A stretch of 64,000 nucleotides of DNA. Origin: Lumbricus terrestris (taxonomy: Eukaryota; Annelida; Clitellata; Crassiclitellata; Lumbricidae). The position numbers and the translations under genes are program-made. This document shows, piece by piece, positions 53,528-63,755 of the stretch; position 1 is the stretch's first letter; each line of letters begins with the position of its first letter. The notes beneath the pieces were generated by a model. It saw only the letters and a list, made by a program, of their open reading frames with translations. It searched no databases and was not told the origin of the DNA. The stretch covers positions 39,163,096 to 39,227,095 of the forward strand of contig OX457037.1 in the NCBI GenBank assembly GCA_949752735.1, written 5' to 3'.

Positions 53528-53667
53528 CTACAGCAACAGTCACTCAGTCAGTCAACACCAATTGCAACAGAAATATTTATCTCAACAACCATGAAGAATC
53601 GAGCAGAAATTCAGTTTTAAAAGGGCTATTCGTGTGATTCGATCGTGCTACGTCTTGAAGCGAAGAA

Positions 53668-53672
<5 letters not shown>

Positions 53673-53720
<48 letters not shown>
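53673..53720. repeat. (GT)n microsatellite
   Basis: About 24 GT units in the intron upstream of the calcium-bowl exon. The following stretch GCATTTGCAGTTTAACGGTCACT (53721-53860) is repeated at about 54999-55110 after a (GGT)n array, so the intron carries a dispersed repeat whose variable 5' end is a microsatellite. Confidence 0.9.
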
Positions 53721-53722
<2 letters not shown>

Positions 53723-54353
53723 ATTTGCAGTTTAACGGTCACTTGTGGTAACAAAAACCATTAGCGACGCCTTCCACCTTTATCCAGGCTTGGGACTGGC
53801 ACTGGCAGATTGCAACAAGTGGCGGAGTTAAGAAGTGCCGTCGCTTCTGCATTGCTTAAAATGGTCTGCGATCTATGACAACGCGTTGGTCTATCTTGAA
53901 TACTAGGCTATAATGAATAGCATAATACGCATTTCGAGTACAAATTCGTTGCCCTAGGAGGGCCTAGGTTCTCATGTTGTCACCAGTTAGCCTACCTAAG
54001 TCATGTCTGGCAAAGCAGTTTGCGTAGACCTATACAAAAGCTTACATGTTCATTTGATGATATTGGAACGAAAATATCTAGACCCTATAGGACCTATATT
54101 GAAGTTTCACGTGTTGGCTTAAAAATAGATGGCATATATATAAATTATATATATATATAATTTATATATATTTAGTGTCGTATAGGCCTACGCTTTGCCT
54201 ATATGTAAGTCGGGAAGTTTTCAACTGCCGAAGACAGTGCATGTCAATACTCGAGCAATGTCTGTTTGACTATAATATTTTCTTGTAAGGCTCTAAGTCT
54301 TCAACTAAAGACCTACAAACTACACAGTCTCCTACTAGTTTTTTAATACTTAC

Positions 54354-54425
54354 CCAACTGGGCGAGCATTGGGAAGTCACATCCGATAGCAATCTGCTTT
54401 CGAAACGTTTCGAGATTAGCCAGCA
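54354..54425 (-). CDS. slo: Slo-family K+ channel, short exon before the calcium bowl
   Basis: 72 nt between CGTAG and GGTAAG, phase 1 at both ends. Encodes LANLETFRKQIAIGCDFPMLAQL. FPMLAQL aligns with the IPIITEL stretch of Slo1 that precedes the bowl at the same distance. Phases join exactly with 53397-53527 (G plus AA gives Glu). Confidence 0.8.
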
Positions 54426-54959
54426 CTACGAAAGAAACATTGGACAATTGAAAGAGGTGTGACAATAAGAAATCAAACTTTCCTTTTTCATTTGAGGGTT
54501 GAAAGGAAATTCCGCGAGGGACATTGCATTCACTTCAAATGACCACCAGAAGGCACACTAAGCTGTCCAGTTTCTTGTTGATTATGACGATATATAAATT
54601 ATAGCACAATAATTTTTTGCAATTTTTTCCTAATTCTATAAACGCCTTAATTTCCGACATGAAAACTTGGCATATATATGTTGCATGGCGTCTGTTATTA
54701 TTATCAAGGTTGCACAAAACACAGTAAACGCAGCACCAGACGTTTCTGGGGACGCACTGATAGACCCATACATTTAAGAACAGTGCACAAGGTAGGGCCT
54801 ACTCTACAGAGATGTCCCCACGAATCCTTCAAATAAGGAATCATATATATATATATATATTTATATTTATACATATATATATTTTTATATATAGGATACT
54901 ATAAGTTCTTATTTGAAGCTGTTTCATTAGGCTGCAGGTCACATTAAGATACAGGAATA

Positions 54960-54995
54960 TGGTGGTGGTGGTGGTGGTGGTGGTGGTGGTGGTTG
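54960..54995. repeat. (GGT)n microsatellite
   Basis: Eleven GGT units, then GGCATTTGCAGTTTAACG, matching 53721-53740. Confidence 0.9.
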
Positions 54996-55186
54996 TGGCA
55001 TTTGCAGTTTAACGTCACTGTGTGGTAACATAGACCATTAGCGACGCCCTCCTCCTTTATCTGGACCTGGGACTGGCACTGGCAGAGTGCAACCAGTGGT
55101 GGAGTTCATACAGGTGCATCCTACAAATCGGTTCTATGATATATAGGGGCGGAGTATAAATTCCTCTGTTACAGTAACATATCGAC

Positions 55187-55370
55187 CTCCCAGTGTGCTG
55201 ACTTTCTGCTCGAGCTTCTGCAGACCAAGGATGTTCATCGTTGTTAAGATCGTCCTCTTGTCCACCAGCGTTCCGTCGATCATGGACGCACCCTTCACTG
55301 ACGTCACGATGCACATGGCGCACTTATGAATATTCAACAGCCTCAGATCCATCTGCATAGATCTGGTTCG
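55187..55370 (-). CDS. slo: Slo-family K+ channel, RCK2 exon (DLR-NI-C-MC region)
   Basis: 184 nt. The acceptor GCTGTAG is clear. The donor GGAG|GTCGAT is weak but the only one giving the phase (1) needed by the next exon. Encodes RTRSMQMDLRLLNIHKCAMC, then IVTSVKGASMIDGTLVDKRT and ILTTMNILGLQ. This matches the Slo1 region ADLRAVNI-LCDMCVILSA...ILASLNIKSMQ. Reading on past the donor leads to a stop after 13 codons. Confidence 0.85.
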
Positions 55371-55770
55371 CTACAGCAGTGAAAGAAACCGTTTAATGTA
55401 TTTTTTTAATTGTGAAATCACGACAGTTTAATAGAAGATTAATAATTAGCCTAGATCAGGAAATCTTGATTAAATCTAGCTTATTCGACCAGGTGCTTTT
55501 TCAACGCAGCTGCCACAGAAATTGGCCAATGCAACGCAATGCAGAAAGTTAGATAAATCAATCGAATCATATGAAATTGACAATACTTTTAATCTAATCC
55601 AAATTAATCTTGTTTTAATCTAATCTCACGACTTCGGCTGATGTCATGATTGTGCATTTGACTTGCGCACGATAGAAGTAGATAGAAGCTACAGCATTAA
55701 GAATGACATCGTTACACAAGTCATCAGTGAATAACAGAAACACACAGAGAAAGGCACACGCAGCGAGACA

Positions 55771-55772
<2 letters not shown>

Positions 55773-55838
<66 letters not shown>

Positions 55839-55870
55839 CCTATAGATAGAGAGAGAGAGAGAAAGAGAGA

Positions 55871-55911
<41 letters not shown>

Positions 55912-55912
55912 A
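55773..55912. repeat. Compound (AT)n-(GA)n-(CA)n microsatellite
   Basis: AT from 55775 to 55835, GA at about 55850-55870, CA at about 55872-55912. It lies 11 bases beyond the donor of exon 55923-56195. It explains the long minus frame 55689-56183 past the exon. Confidence 0.95.
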
Positions 55913-55922
55913 CAATCTTTAC

Positions 55923-56195
55923 CTGATAGACGTAGAGTTTCGGGAAGTTGGCCAAGTGCTTCCATTCGCTTTCCATGGTTTCCATGTCCGCGTAGAATAT
56001 GATATCCTTCAGCTCACTTTGATGCAACGAACTGGCCCTCAACGGAGACACGAAACTGCCGAGACCAAGAAGATCAGAGTCGACATTCTGGCCAGAGACT
56101 TTTCCAGAGACCTTTCCATCCGTCGCTGCAGGGTCAGAGCGAAGGACGAAGATGACGTGGTTCTGGAAGTCATACTCCCTCACGGAAAACTCATC
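55923..56195 (-). CDS. slo: Slo-family K+ channel, RCK2 start exon
   Basis: 91 codons, phase 0 at both ends, acceptor TTTATAG, donor CAG|GTAAAG. Encodes NHVIFVL (the first RCK2 strand), SDLLGLGSFVSPLRASSLHQ and ELKDIIFYADMETMESEWKH with LANFPKLYVYQ. It matches Slo1 GLRNLVMPLRAS, ELKHIVFVGS, REWETLHNFPK. An extra segment DGKVSGKVSGQNVDS lies where Slo1 has a short loop. It is a cytoplasmic gating-ring domain. Confidence 0.92.
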
Positions 56196-56439
56196 CTATA
56201 AACAAACACAGATGATTACGATGCAATAAAACGATGAATGCTAACACAAAGTCTGAAGTAGTAAGACCTGCACACTACGTACACTTAAAGCATTGTAGTA
56301 AAAGCTAAATGATTTCATCTTTACATAGTCAAACAAACTGAGAGAATAATCATCTTTTAATTAAATGTACACATAGACGCTTTCACGTGTAGCGATGTCG
56401 GTTCAAAAATAAACAGTGAGGATAGAATAGGTCTACTCG

Positions 56440-58112
56440 TAGACATTAAGGGCACAATATAGGATTACTCATGCACTACGTCTGTGACATTAAGTGCACA
56501 ATATAGGGTTACTCATGCACTACGTCTGTGACATTAATTGCACAATATAGGGTTACTCATGCACTACGTCTGTGACATTAAGTGCACAATATAGGGTTAC
56601 TCATGCACTACGTCTGTGACATTAAGTGCACAATATAGGGTTACTCATGCACTACGTCTGTGACATTAAGTGCACAATATAGGGTTACTCATGCACTACG
56701 TCTGTGACATTAATTGCACAATATAGGGTTACTCATGCACTACGTCTGTGACATTAAGTGCACAATATAGGGTTACTCATGCACTACGTCTGTGACATTA
56801 AGTGCACAATATAGGGTTACTCATGAACTACGTCTGTGACATTAAGTGCACAATATAGGGTTACTCATGCACTACGTCTGTGACATTAAGTGCACAATAT
56901 AGGGTTACTCATGCACTACGTCTGTGACATTAAGTGCACAATATAGGGTTACTCATGCACTACGTCTGTGACATTAAGTGCACAATATAGGGTTACTCAT
57001 GCACTACGTCTGTGAAATTAAGTGCACAATGTAGGATTACTCATGCACTACGTCTGTGACATTAAGTGCACAATGTAGGGTTACTCATGCACTACGTCTG
57101 TGACATTAAGTGCACAATATAGGGTTACTCATGCACTACGTCTGTGACATTAAGTGCACAATATAGCGTTACTCATGCACTACGTCTGTGACATTAAGTG
57201 CACAATATAGGGTTACTCATGCACTACGTCTGTGACATTAAGTGCACAATATAGGGTTACTTATGCACTACGTCTGTGACATTAAGTGCACAATATAGGG
57301 TTACTCATGCACTACGTCTGTGACATTAAGTGCACAATATAGGGTTACTCATGCACTACGTCTGTGACATTAAGTGCACAATATAGGGTTACTCATGCAC
57401 TACGTCTGTGACATTAAGTGCACAATATAGGGTTACTCATGCACTACGTCTGTGACATTAAGTGCACAATATAGGGTTACTCATGCACTACGTCTGTGAC
57501 ATTAAGTGCACAATATAGGGTTACTTATGCACTACGTCTGTGACATTAAGTGCACAATATAGGGTTACTTATGCACTACGTCTGTGACATTAAGTGCACA
57601 ATATAGGGTTACTCAAGCACTACGTCTGTGACATTAAGTGCACAATATAGGGTTACTCATGCACTACGTCTGTGACATTAAGTGCACAATATAGAGTTAC
57701 TCATGCACTACGTCTGTGACATTAAGTGCACAATATAGGGTTACTCATGCACTACGTCTGTGACATTAAGTGCACAATGTAGGGTTACTCATGCACTACG
57801 TCTGTGACATTAAGTGCACAATATAGGGTTACTCATGCACTACGTCTGTGACATTAAGTGCACAATTATAGGGTTACTCATGCACTACGTCTGTGACATT
57901 AAGTGCACAATATAGGGTTACTCATGCACTACGTCTGTGACATTAAGTGCACAATATAGGGTTACTCATGCACTACGTCTGTGACATTAAGTGCACAATA
58001 TAGAGTTACTCATGCACTACGTCTGTGACATTAAGTGCACAATATAGGGTTACTCATGCACTACGTCTGTGACATTAAATGCACAATATACGATTACTCA
58101 TGCACTACGTCT
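56440..58112. repeat. 44-bp minisatellite, about 38 copies
   Basis: Unit GCACAATATAGGGTTACTCA plus TGCACTACGTCTGTGACATT plus AAGT is 44 bp and highly homogeneous (single-base variants such as TTACTTATG, AATGTAGG and one AATTATAGG insertion). It lies wholly in the intron between exons 58879-58993 and 55923-56195. Stops in all frames, so not coding. Confidence 0.97.
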
Positions 58113-58119
58113 GTGAACT

Positions 58120-58530
58120 GAATGCATCATCAAGGCGCGGGCTCATGCTTAGGTTTTCCGCGCGCTGCACAATGTGAATGTACGTTAATTGTCAGTGTGA
58201 CCCGGACTCCGGAGAGCATCATGGAGATACGTTCCATGGAAATCAAGCCAACAGAGCTGATAGCGATGCTTCCAGCAACCTGTTGTGACCTGGTGATCTT
58301 GCTCCACCACAAGACAACTCGGTACAGGGTACCTTCCCGAAGTTCCGAGCATGAGGTCATTCTACATGCATATGGTTGTCTATGGAAAATTCAAACTCTT
58401 CCGCAAAAACACCTCAGGTAGTAAGCTCAGCTTATCTTAGGTCCAATTGCTGTTTTACTGCGCTTGAGAGATACTTAATACATGTATGACTGTATGTGCT
58501 GCGTACATGGTTAGATACCCAGCCACATCT
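58120..58530. other. Intron segment, no exon called
   Basis: Open on both strands for 76-99 codons but without family similarity, and the exon phases on either side already join without it. Confidence 0.35.
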
Positions 58531-58535
58531 TTTGA

Positions 58536-58722
58536 GGCGCGGTGGTGTAGTGGGTATGCTAGAATCCACCTCAAGCCTCCTCGTAGGGACCTTGAGCACG
58601 TCCTTCACTCGCAATTGCTCGGACGCTTCGGCGTGAAACTCCGATGTAGTGCCCGCGTTACAGTCGGGAGCGCCTCTGAGTGATCGCTTGAAGTGGCGCT
58701 GTAGAAATGGAGAAATAAATAA
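58536..58722 (+). repeat. tRNA-derived SINE, internally deleted
   Basis: GAGGCGCGGTGGTGTAGTGG (A box) is followed directly by TAGAATCCACCTCAAG, so the B-box segment (about 45 bp) is lost. The body GTCCTTCACTCGCAATTGCT and tail GAAGTGGCGCTGTAGAAATG plus (AAAT)n are intact. Same family as 45463-45673. Confidence 0.88.
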
Positions 58723-58878
58723 ATAAAAACATCTTAACAGCTGCATTACTCTATATATTTTCTCCCCTAACCTCACCCTAATTTACCTCACCTTATCTCG
58801 TCACTCATCTCACCCTCGCGCAGTGCCTTGCCTTGCCTAATTAACCGACCATGCCATACCATGCATAGGTCTATGTAC

Positions 58879-58993
58879 CAGCATGACGTCTTCCAGTGTC
58901 TTCCCGAGACACCAGTGAACCATTCCAGTGACGTCGAGCATTTCTGTTAAGTCGAAATCCTGGTTGTTGTTGTTGCTGGACAAGTCGCTCGCA
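58879..58993 (-). CDS. slo: Slo-family K+ channel, linker exon with GM-HWC motif
   Basis: 115 nt, acceptor GAACAG, donor CTG|GTACAT. Enters in phase 2, leaves in phase 0. Encodes SSNNNNQDFDLTEMLDVTGM followed by VHWCLGKTLEDVML. The TGMVHWC word corresponds to TGMFHWC before RCK2 in Slo1. The Asn run and Asp-rich lead are unlike Slo1. A 2.7-kb intron with the 44-bp minisatellite separates it from the next exon. Confidence 0.88.
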
Positions 58994-59699
58994 CTGTTCG
59001 TAAGTCCAACGTCGCTCCGTCGGTAGCTTCAAATTATTTAACTCACAAATAAAACATTTGGCAGAAACGATTACCTGGAAGAAATTACACCAGTATCGAA
59101 GAGAAAAATGATGAAAGCAGATACGAAAGGCGCAAGCTTCATTCCTCTTCCAAAACCTACACTTGTATAATCTTCAGAAACACTGGTAAAGTAAACAATC
59201 TATGATGCTAATGAATGAAAGTTTGATTTGCTAACTTAAGTCTCTGACCACAATTACTTTCAGCAGACAATTATGTGGTGTTTGCATCCTATCTGACGGT
59301 AGGTGAAGGTTGCCAAAGATGGACCATGTAATGATGACCGTCCATAGGAGAAAATAATTATGCAACACGGTCTTTACATAGATTAGGTATTGATACAAAC
59401 GTGGATACAATTTGAATGAAAATTATATTAAAAATTAAAAATCTCATAAGCGGTCCATCTTAGGAGCATGGGCGCCAAAGATGGACCATGGAATAAATGT
59501 ATTGTTAAAGGCGGACAAACAGTCTTAATTCATCGATCATTTCTGTTCTTCGCACTGCCATGTGTCAACAGATAATGGAAAGAAAATTGGAGACAGTTAA
59601 ATTAAAGACACGTCCCTTGACAAGATACAGGAGGATGTCAATCTCAATATTACATGTCACGTTGAACATAGAATTAAGCCATTTCAAACATGTGTCTAC

Positions 59700-59778
59700 C
59701 TGTTGCGCCGTTCTGCGGTGGCGTCCCCCAAGTATTCGAATACGTTGTCATCTTCAGGAGCAGCCAAGTCAACGACCA
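59700..59778 (-). CDS. slo: Slo-family K+ channel, RCK1-RCK2 linker exon
   Basis: 79 nt between TTTATCTCAG and GTAGAC, entering in phase 1 and leaving in phase 2, consistent with both neighbours. Encodes VVDLAAPEDDNVFEYLGDA then TAERRN. The linker is not conserved in Slo channels, so support is from splice sites, phase and position only. Confidence 0.65.
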
Positions 59779-60047
59779 CTGAGATAAAAAAAACGAACCA
59801 TAATGTCGATAAAAAATCTCAAATGTTGAAGAATGTTGAGTTTATAAAGAATCAGTGAGAGACGACATGCATGGACAGCACTTTCTCAATTTCTGTCGTC
59901 GACGGCCATAGAAATGTTCTTTATTTCACGAACAGGATATGAATACGAGAAAGATCTATAGGAGCATGTAATACCTTTCATAGAAAGTGATACAGAAAGA
60001 GGAGACGGGATGTCATAAAAGCAGATCTTTAGAAAGAGACACACACA

Positions 60048-60300
60048 AAAGATATAGGTAGAAAGAGAGAGATAAAGAACTGATAGAAAGAGAGAGAGAG
60101 AGAAAGAGAGGTAAAGAACTGAGAGAGACAGAAAAGAGACAAAAGCGAGTGAAACAGACAGCCAGAAAGATGGAGAGGGCAGTGAATGAAAGATGATGGA
60201 AAGAAAGATAGATAGGAACTAGGGATGTGAGGAGGAGAAGAAGAAGCGGAAGGAAAACTCTGAGGTAGAGAAACACAAAAGAAGAGACAAAAGAATACAG
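60048..60300 (+). repeat. Purine-rich intronic tract
   Basis: GAAAGAGAGAG and GAGACAGAAAAG units. Few pyrimidines on the plus strand over 250 bases. Confidence 0.7.
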
Positions 60301-60711
60301 CCGATACTTTAGTGGTCTTACTGGTCTAGCATAAGGGGAGGCCTCCATGACGAATCACAAAGAGCCTAAGGCTTTTTCCGAATATTTAGTCAGTCGTTCT
60401 TGAGCAATCATCCGCCAGCCGTTTGTACTCAGAAAGCTACACGAATCTTGGATATCTTGCCAACTGACATCAATAGTTTTCCGTATATCTTATCACCTTG
60501 TAGGCTTATTTCACTTTCAGACCATATTATGAATTCTGAGTAATCAACGTCTGTGAGCTGTCATCAGAAAATTTAAGGCACGAAGTCTATATATCCTACA
60601 CGTATATATCAGCGACTGACTAAGCACAGTAAGCAGGGTCGTTCGAAATAGCAAATGAAGGCAATATAGAAGCTACTTTAAAATAAAGATTCAACTGTAT
60701 TGTTCTCTTAC

Positions 60712-60767
60712 CCTTCACGGATGGTTTTTCTTGAAGTTCCATCAGTGGGTTGGTAACTGATAAGATA
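60712..60767 (-). CDS. slo: Slo-family K+ channel, short linker exon
   Basis: The donor GG|GTAAGAG is strong. Two acceptors are possible (60767 after AAAAG, or 60756 after TATCAG). Only the first keeps the frame with both neighbours (phase 2 in, phase 1 out), giving ILSVTNPLMELQEKPSVK. Linker sequence, no family conservation. Confidence 0.55.
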
Positions 60768-61000
60768 CTTTTGCGACGATAGTTAGCAACGCTATAGCGA
60801 TGAAACAATGCAATACAACAGAGGCATTATGACCCAATAGAATACAAAAAAGTCAATACAAGAACATGTGATCCTCGTAGATGAATCATTATTGCCATTT
60901 TTACCCAAGGCTAATGTGATTTTTAGGATTCGCATTAGCATATTTTTAATGATTAAGCTCATTACTACTACTATTGCTGTCATCGTATTATCGTCGTCTA

Positions 61001-61005
<5 letters not shown>

Positions 61006-61043
<38 letters not shown>

Positions 61044-61115
61044 GTCGTCGTCGTCATCATCGTCGTCGTCGTCGTCGTCGTCGTCGTCATCATCATCATC
61101 ATCATCGTCATCATC
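61006..61115. repeat. (ATC)n/(GTC)n microsatellite
   Basis: ATC then GTC then ATC triplets. Yields a spurious polyserine frame. Confidence 0.95.
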
Positions 61116-61362
61116 AGTAACAGCAGCAGCATCAAATCATTCGTAATAATCGATTGTTGTTATCAACTTATCATTATTTCCATAATTATTATTATTAGGT
61201 CTACTACTAAAATAGCTCGCATCAACATCGCCCTCTTTCTCCCAAAAAGGCACATGGCTGAGAAATCGCTTTATTATTGTTAAAATACAGAACAAATTAC
61301 TGTTTAAATGGTAATTATTGTAATTGTGCTTTTAATGTAATGTTAGTTGGCAGTTAGACAAC

Positions 61363-61518
61363 CTGTTTATTGCATCCGGATCTTGCGCAATAAAAAATCC
61401 CAAGTGACTTGAGTTGAGAACGAGGCTTCGACTTGGATTGACCTTGAGCTTTGTTCGACCATTGCCTTCATCGCACTCCACCGCTACCAATAGCACTCCG
61501 CATTCAGTGAAGCAAATC
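61363..61518 (-). CDS. slo: Slo-family K+ channel, end of RCK1
   Basis: 156 nt. Acceptor GTTTAG, donor AACAG|GTTGTC (weak). Encodes ICFTECGVLLVAVECDEG, NPSRSLVLNSSHLGFFIAQD and PDAIN. It matches the Slo1 stretch LCFVKLKLLMIAIEY ... INP-NH---EGTLGFFIASDAKEV. LGFFIA-D is diagnostic of Slo1/Slo3 channels. Confidence 0.9.
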
Positions 61519-61564
61519 CTAAACAACATCAAAGCATAAAATACAGACTGAACGGCTGAATCAC

Positions 61565-61690
61565 TGCCTGAATGAATGAACGAACAAATGAACAAGTGAA
61601 TGAACGAATGAATGAACGAACGAACGAACGAATGAACGAACGAATGAACGAACGGATGAACGAACAGATGAACGAACGAATGAGCGAATT
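61565..61690. repeat. (GAACGAAT)n tetranucleotide-type repeat
   Basis: GAAC, GAAT and GAAC units in the intron 5' of exon 61363-61518. Confidence 0.9.
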
Positions 61691-61844
61691 AATCAACTAA
61701 CCAAATAAATCGGTTAATCACTCAAATTCAACAAACATCCAATCAACGCACATTGCACAGAAACAGTGACTAGCAACAAGCAACGAATTAGTCAACCATT
61801 CACTCAATCAATGAATTAAGAATTGATTGAAATGACGAACAAAG

Positions 61845-62175
61845 GAGAAGAAGAATCAAGAACGGAAGAACTAGGACAATAAGAGCTAAGAACAGAAGAA
61901 TTAAAAGAAGAACAGTAACGAAAAGAAGAACCAAGGAAAGAAGAACCAAGAAGAGGAAGAATTAAGTATAGAAGAATTAAGAAATGAAGAAATAAGAAAA
62001 GAAGAGCCAAGAAAAGAAGTGCCAAGAAAAGAAAAACCAAGAAAAGAATAACCAAGGAAAGAAGAATTAAGTATAGAAAAATTAAGAGCTGAAGAAATAA
62101 AAAAAAGCTAAGAAAAGAAGTACCAAGAAAAGAAGAATTAAGAAAAGAAGAATTAAGAAAAGAAGAACTGAGAAA
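61845..62175 (+). repeat. Long purine tract with GAAGAA(CC/TT)AAGAAA units
   Basis: About 330 bases almost free of C/T runs, built from 13-16 bp degenerate units such as AAGAAAAGAAGAATTAAG. It ends 18 bases from the donor of exon 62193-62289. Confidence 0.85.
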
Positions 62176-62192
62176 TGAATGTTTTGACTAAC

Positions 62193-62289
62193 TCGACCGC
62201 CTCAGGAAAGTTCAGACCATAGAACTCAGTTGAGAAAGATGCTGTGTAGATTTCATGCCCAGCACCTTCGTTGTAATTCTTCTTCCATT
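62193..62289 (-). CDS. slo: Slo-family K+ channel, RCK1 exon (W-K-Y--G)
   Basis: 97 nt, acceptor GTGTAG, donor GA|GTTAGT, phases 1 and 2. Encodes WKKNYNEGAGHEIYTASFST followed by EFYGLNFPEAV. It aligns with the Slo1 stretch [20 protein letters not shown] and the following F-GLSFPTVCEL. The phase-1 start does not join directly to the phase-0 end of 63154-63312, so a microexon of roughly 16-22 nt is expected between 62290 and 63153. Confidence 0.9.
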
Positions 62290-62446
62290 CTACACGTTCC
62301 GACGACTAGAAACAATCCAATGAGTCTATCACTGAGACCATTAAATTTAGTTTTCAGCGGCATTTTCAGCTTAGCGAAATGCAAAATCGTTTCTCGGTTG
62401 CATGTATCAACTTTTTCTTTATCTTCCTGATATTGCCAGAAAACAA

Positions 62447-62576
62447 TCGGAGTTTCACGCCAAAGCGCATGGGCAATTGCGAGTGAAGGACATGCACTAG
62501 GTGGTTTGATGTGGATTCGAACATGCAACCCTTTGGCTGCAAGGCAACGAACTTACCCACTACACCACCGCGCCCC
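62447..62576 (-). repeat. tRNA-derived SINE, 3'-truncated
   Basis: The minus-strand head GGGGCGCGGTGGTGTAGTGG, B box GTTCGAATCC and body up to GAAACTCCGAT are present. The L2-like tail is missing. It lies in the intron upstream of exon 62193-62289. Confidence 0.88.
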
Positions 62577-62622
62577 ACACAAGAAGAATCAGTTGCATGT
62601 ATATAATAGGCCTATTACTTGC

Positions 62623-62898
62623 CAATTATTACACTTCGCACGGTGCGACCCCAGGCAGGATCACGACAGGGCACTTAAAGCTCTGATTTCTGGCCCACCA
62701 AGGGGCTGGAAGAGACCACCCGGACGACCAAGGCATACATGGACCCGAACGGTCGAGGCGGATCTCAGACCTCTTAACTTTGGGCTGAGCACAGAATGGA
62801 GACGAGCACAGGACAGAGACTTGTGGCAACGGACGGTGGAAACGGCTACGCTCCAGAGAGGGGCACGCCAATGACGACGATGATGATGATGATGATGA
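62623..62898 (+). mobile_element. RTE-type LINE 3' fragment with 10-bp TSD
   Basis: The plus-strand frame reads WKRPPGRPRHTWTRTVEADL, AQDRDLWQRTVETATLQRG and a stop, the characteristic RTE C-terminus (GRPR-TW...DR-LW). A (GAT)n tail at 62876-62898 follows directly, and TATTACTTGC is duplicated at 62613-62622 and 62899-62908. 5' truncated and intronic. Confidence 0.9.
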
Positions 62899-63153
62899 TA
62901 TTACTTGCACTTTGCAATAATGTTCATTATGAACCTTCCAAAGATTAAAAGACGTTCAGCCACTATTCCTATCTCAATGGTGAATTATATTTTATTTAAA
63001 CTATTGTTCAGCAACTGTTCCTATCTACAATGTTGACTTGTATTTTATGTTAATCATATTATGTAATTTCTACGTTTGTGCCTCATAAATGAGATTTTAT
63101 AAAGTATGGTAGAAATACTACTATTGCAAAGGCCGACTGACAGACAGACAGAC

Positions 63154-63312
63154 CTCGGGCGATCTCATGCAGATCAAGTTGGAGAAGATCGTGACGATTC
63201 CTGGAGCCAGACAGTTCTGAGCCATGAGAGCCATCTGCAGCTCAGAGATGCAGATCACCTCATCGCCATCCTGACGGTGCCAGTTCCAGCCAGGGATGTT
63301 TAGCAGCTGCTC
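63154..63312 (-). CDS. slo: Slo-family K+ channel, RCK1 exon (LLNIP-WNW)
   Basis: 53 codons, phase 0 at both ends, acceptor GTGACCAG, donor GAG|GTCTGT. Encodes EQLLNIPGWNWHRQDGDEVI, CISELQMALMAQNCLAPGIV and TIFSNLICMRSPE. It matches Slo1 LLNIPSWNW, ICLAEL, IAQSCLA-G, LFSMRSF. This is the first exon detected in the gene. Exons for S0-S6 and the pore must lie beyond base 64000. Minus-strand transcription runs from there towards 52608. Confidence 0.93.
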
Positions 63313-63551
63313 CTGGTCACAAAGAGAATTCGCGCTGCATGATAATAATTATTGGTGAGTGCTATTATTGCTGACAATGTGAACGATGATAATGGGGCGA
63401 CGATGAAGACGACGACAACGACAACTACGACAATTATGGCAGCAGTATTAAGATCATTCTAGATATTTTGTAAGAAAATTGCTTACTTTCAAAAGCAATA
63501 TGTTCCATACGTGTACTGTATGTCCGTCGGTTTGCCTTACTACTCGCTGTT

Positions 63552-63553
63552 AT

Positions 63554-63623
<70 letters not shown>

Positions 63624-63712
63624 AATGATGATGATGACGACGACGACGACGATGATGATGATGATGATAATGCTACTGTTGTTGCTGCTGCTGATGATGA
63701 TGATAATGCTAT

Positions 63713-63747
<35 letters not shown>

Positions 63748-63755
63748 ATGAAAAA
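63552..63755. repeat. (GAT)n/(GAC)n/(GCT)n compound microsatellite
   Basis: GAT triplets from 63556, then GACGACGAC, then GCTGCTGCT blocks. Source of the polymethionine and polyserine frames. Confidence 0.97.

Noticed and set aside
54535..54717. 60-aa minus-strand frame as a Slo exon
   Set aside because: No similarity to Slo. Lies in the intron between 54425 and 55187, whose phases already match.
56465..58090. Telomere-like TAGGGTTA words
   Set aside because: They recur once per 44-bp unit within another sequence, not as tandem telomere hexamers.
56440..58112. CRISPR-like array
   Set aside because: Contiguous 44-bp units without variable spacers, in an animal intron. It is a minisatellite.
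58122..58421. Possible extra Slo exon or small gene on either strand
   Set aside because: No family similarity on either strand, and the neighbouring exons already join in phase without it.
60868..61146. Polyserine protein (also 63434-63829)
   Set aside because: Triplet microsatellites read in frame.
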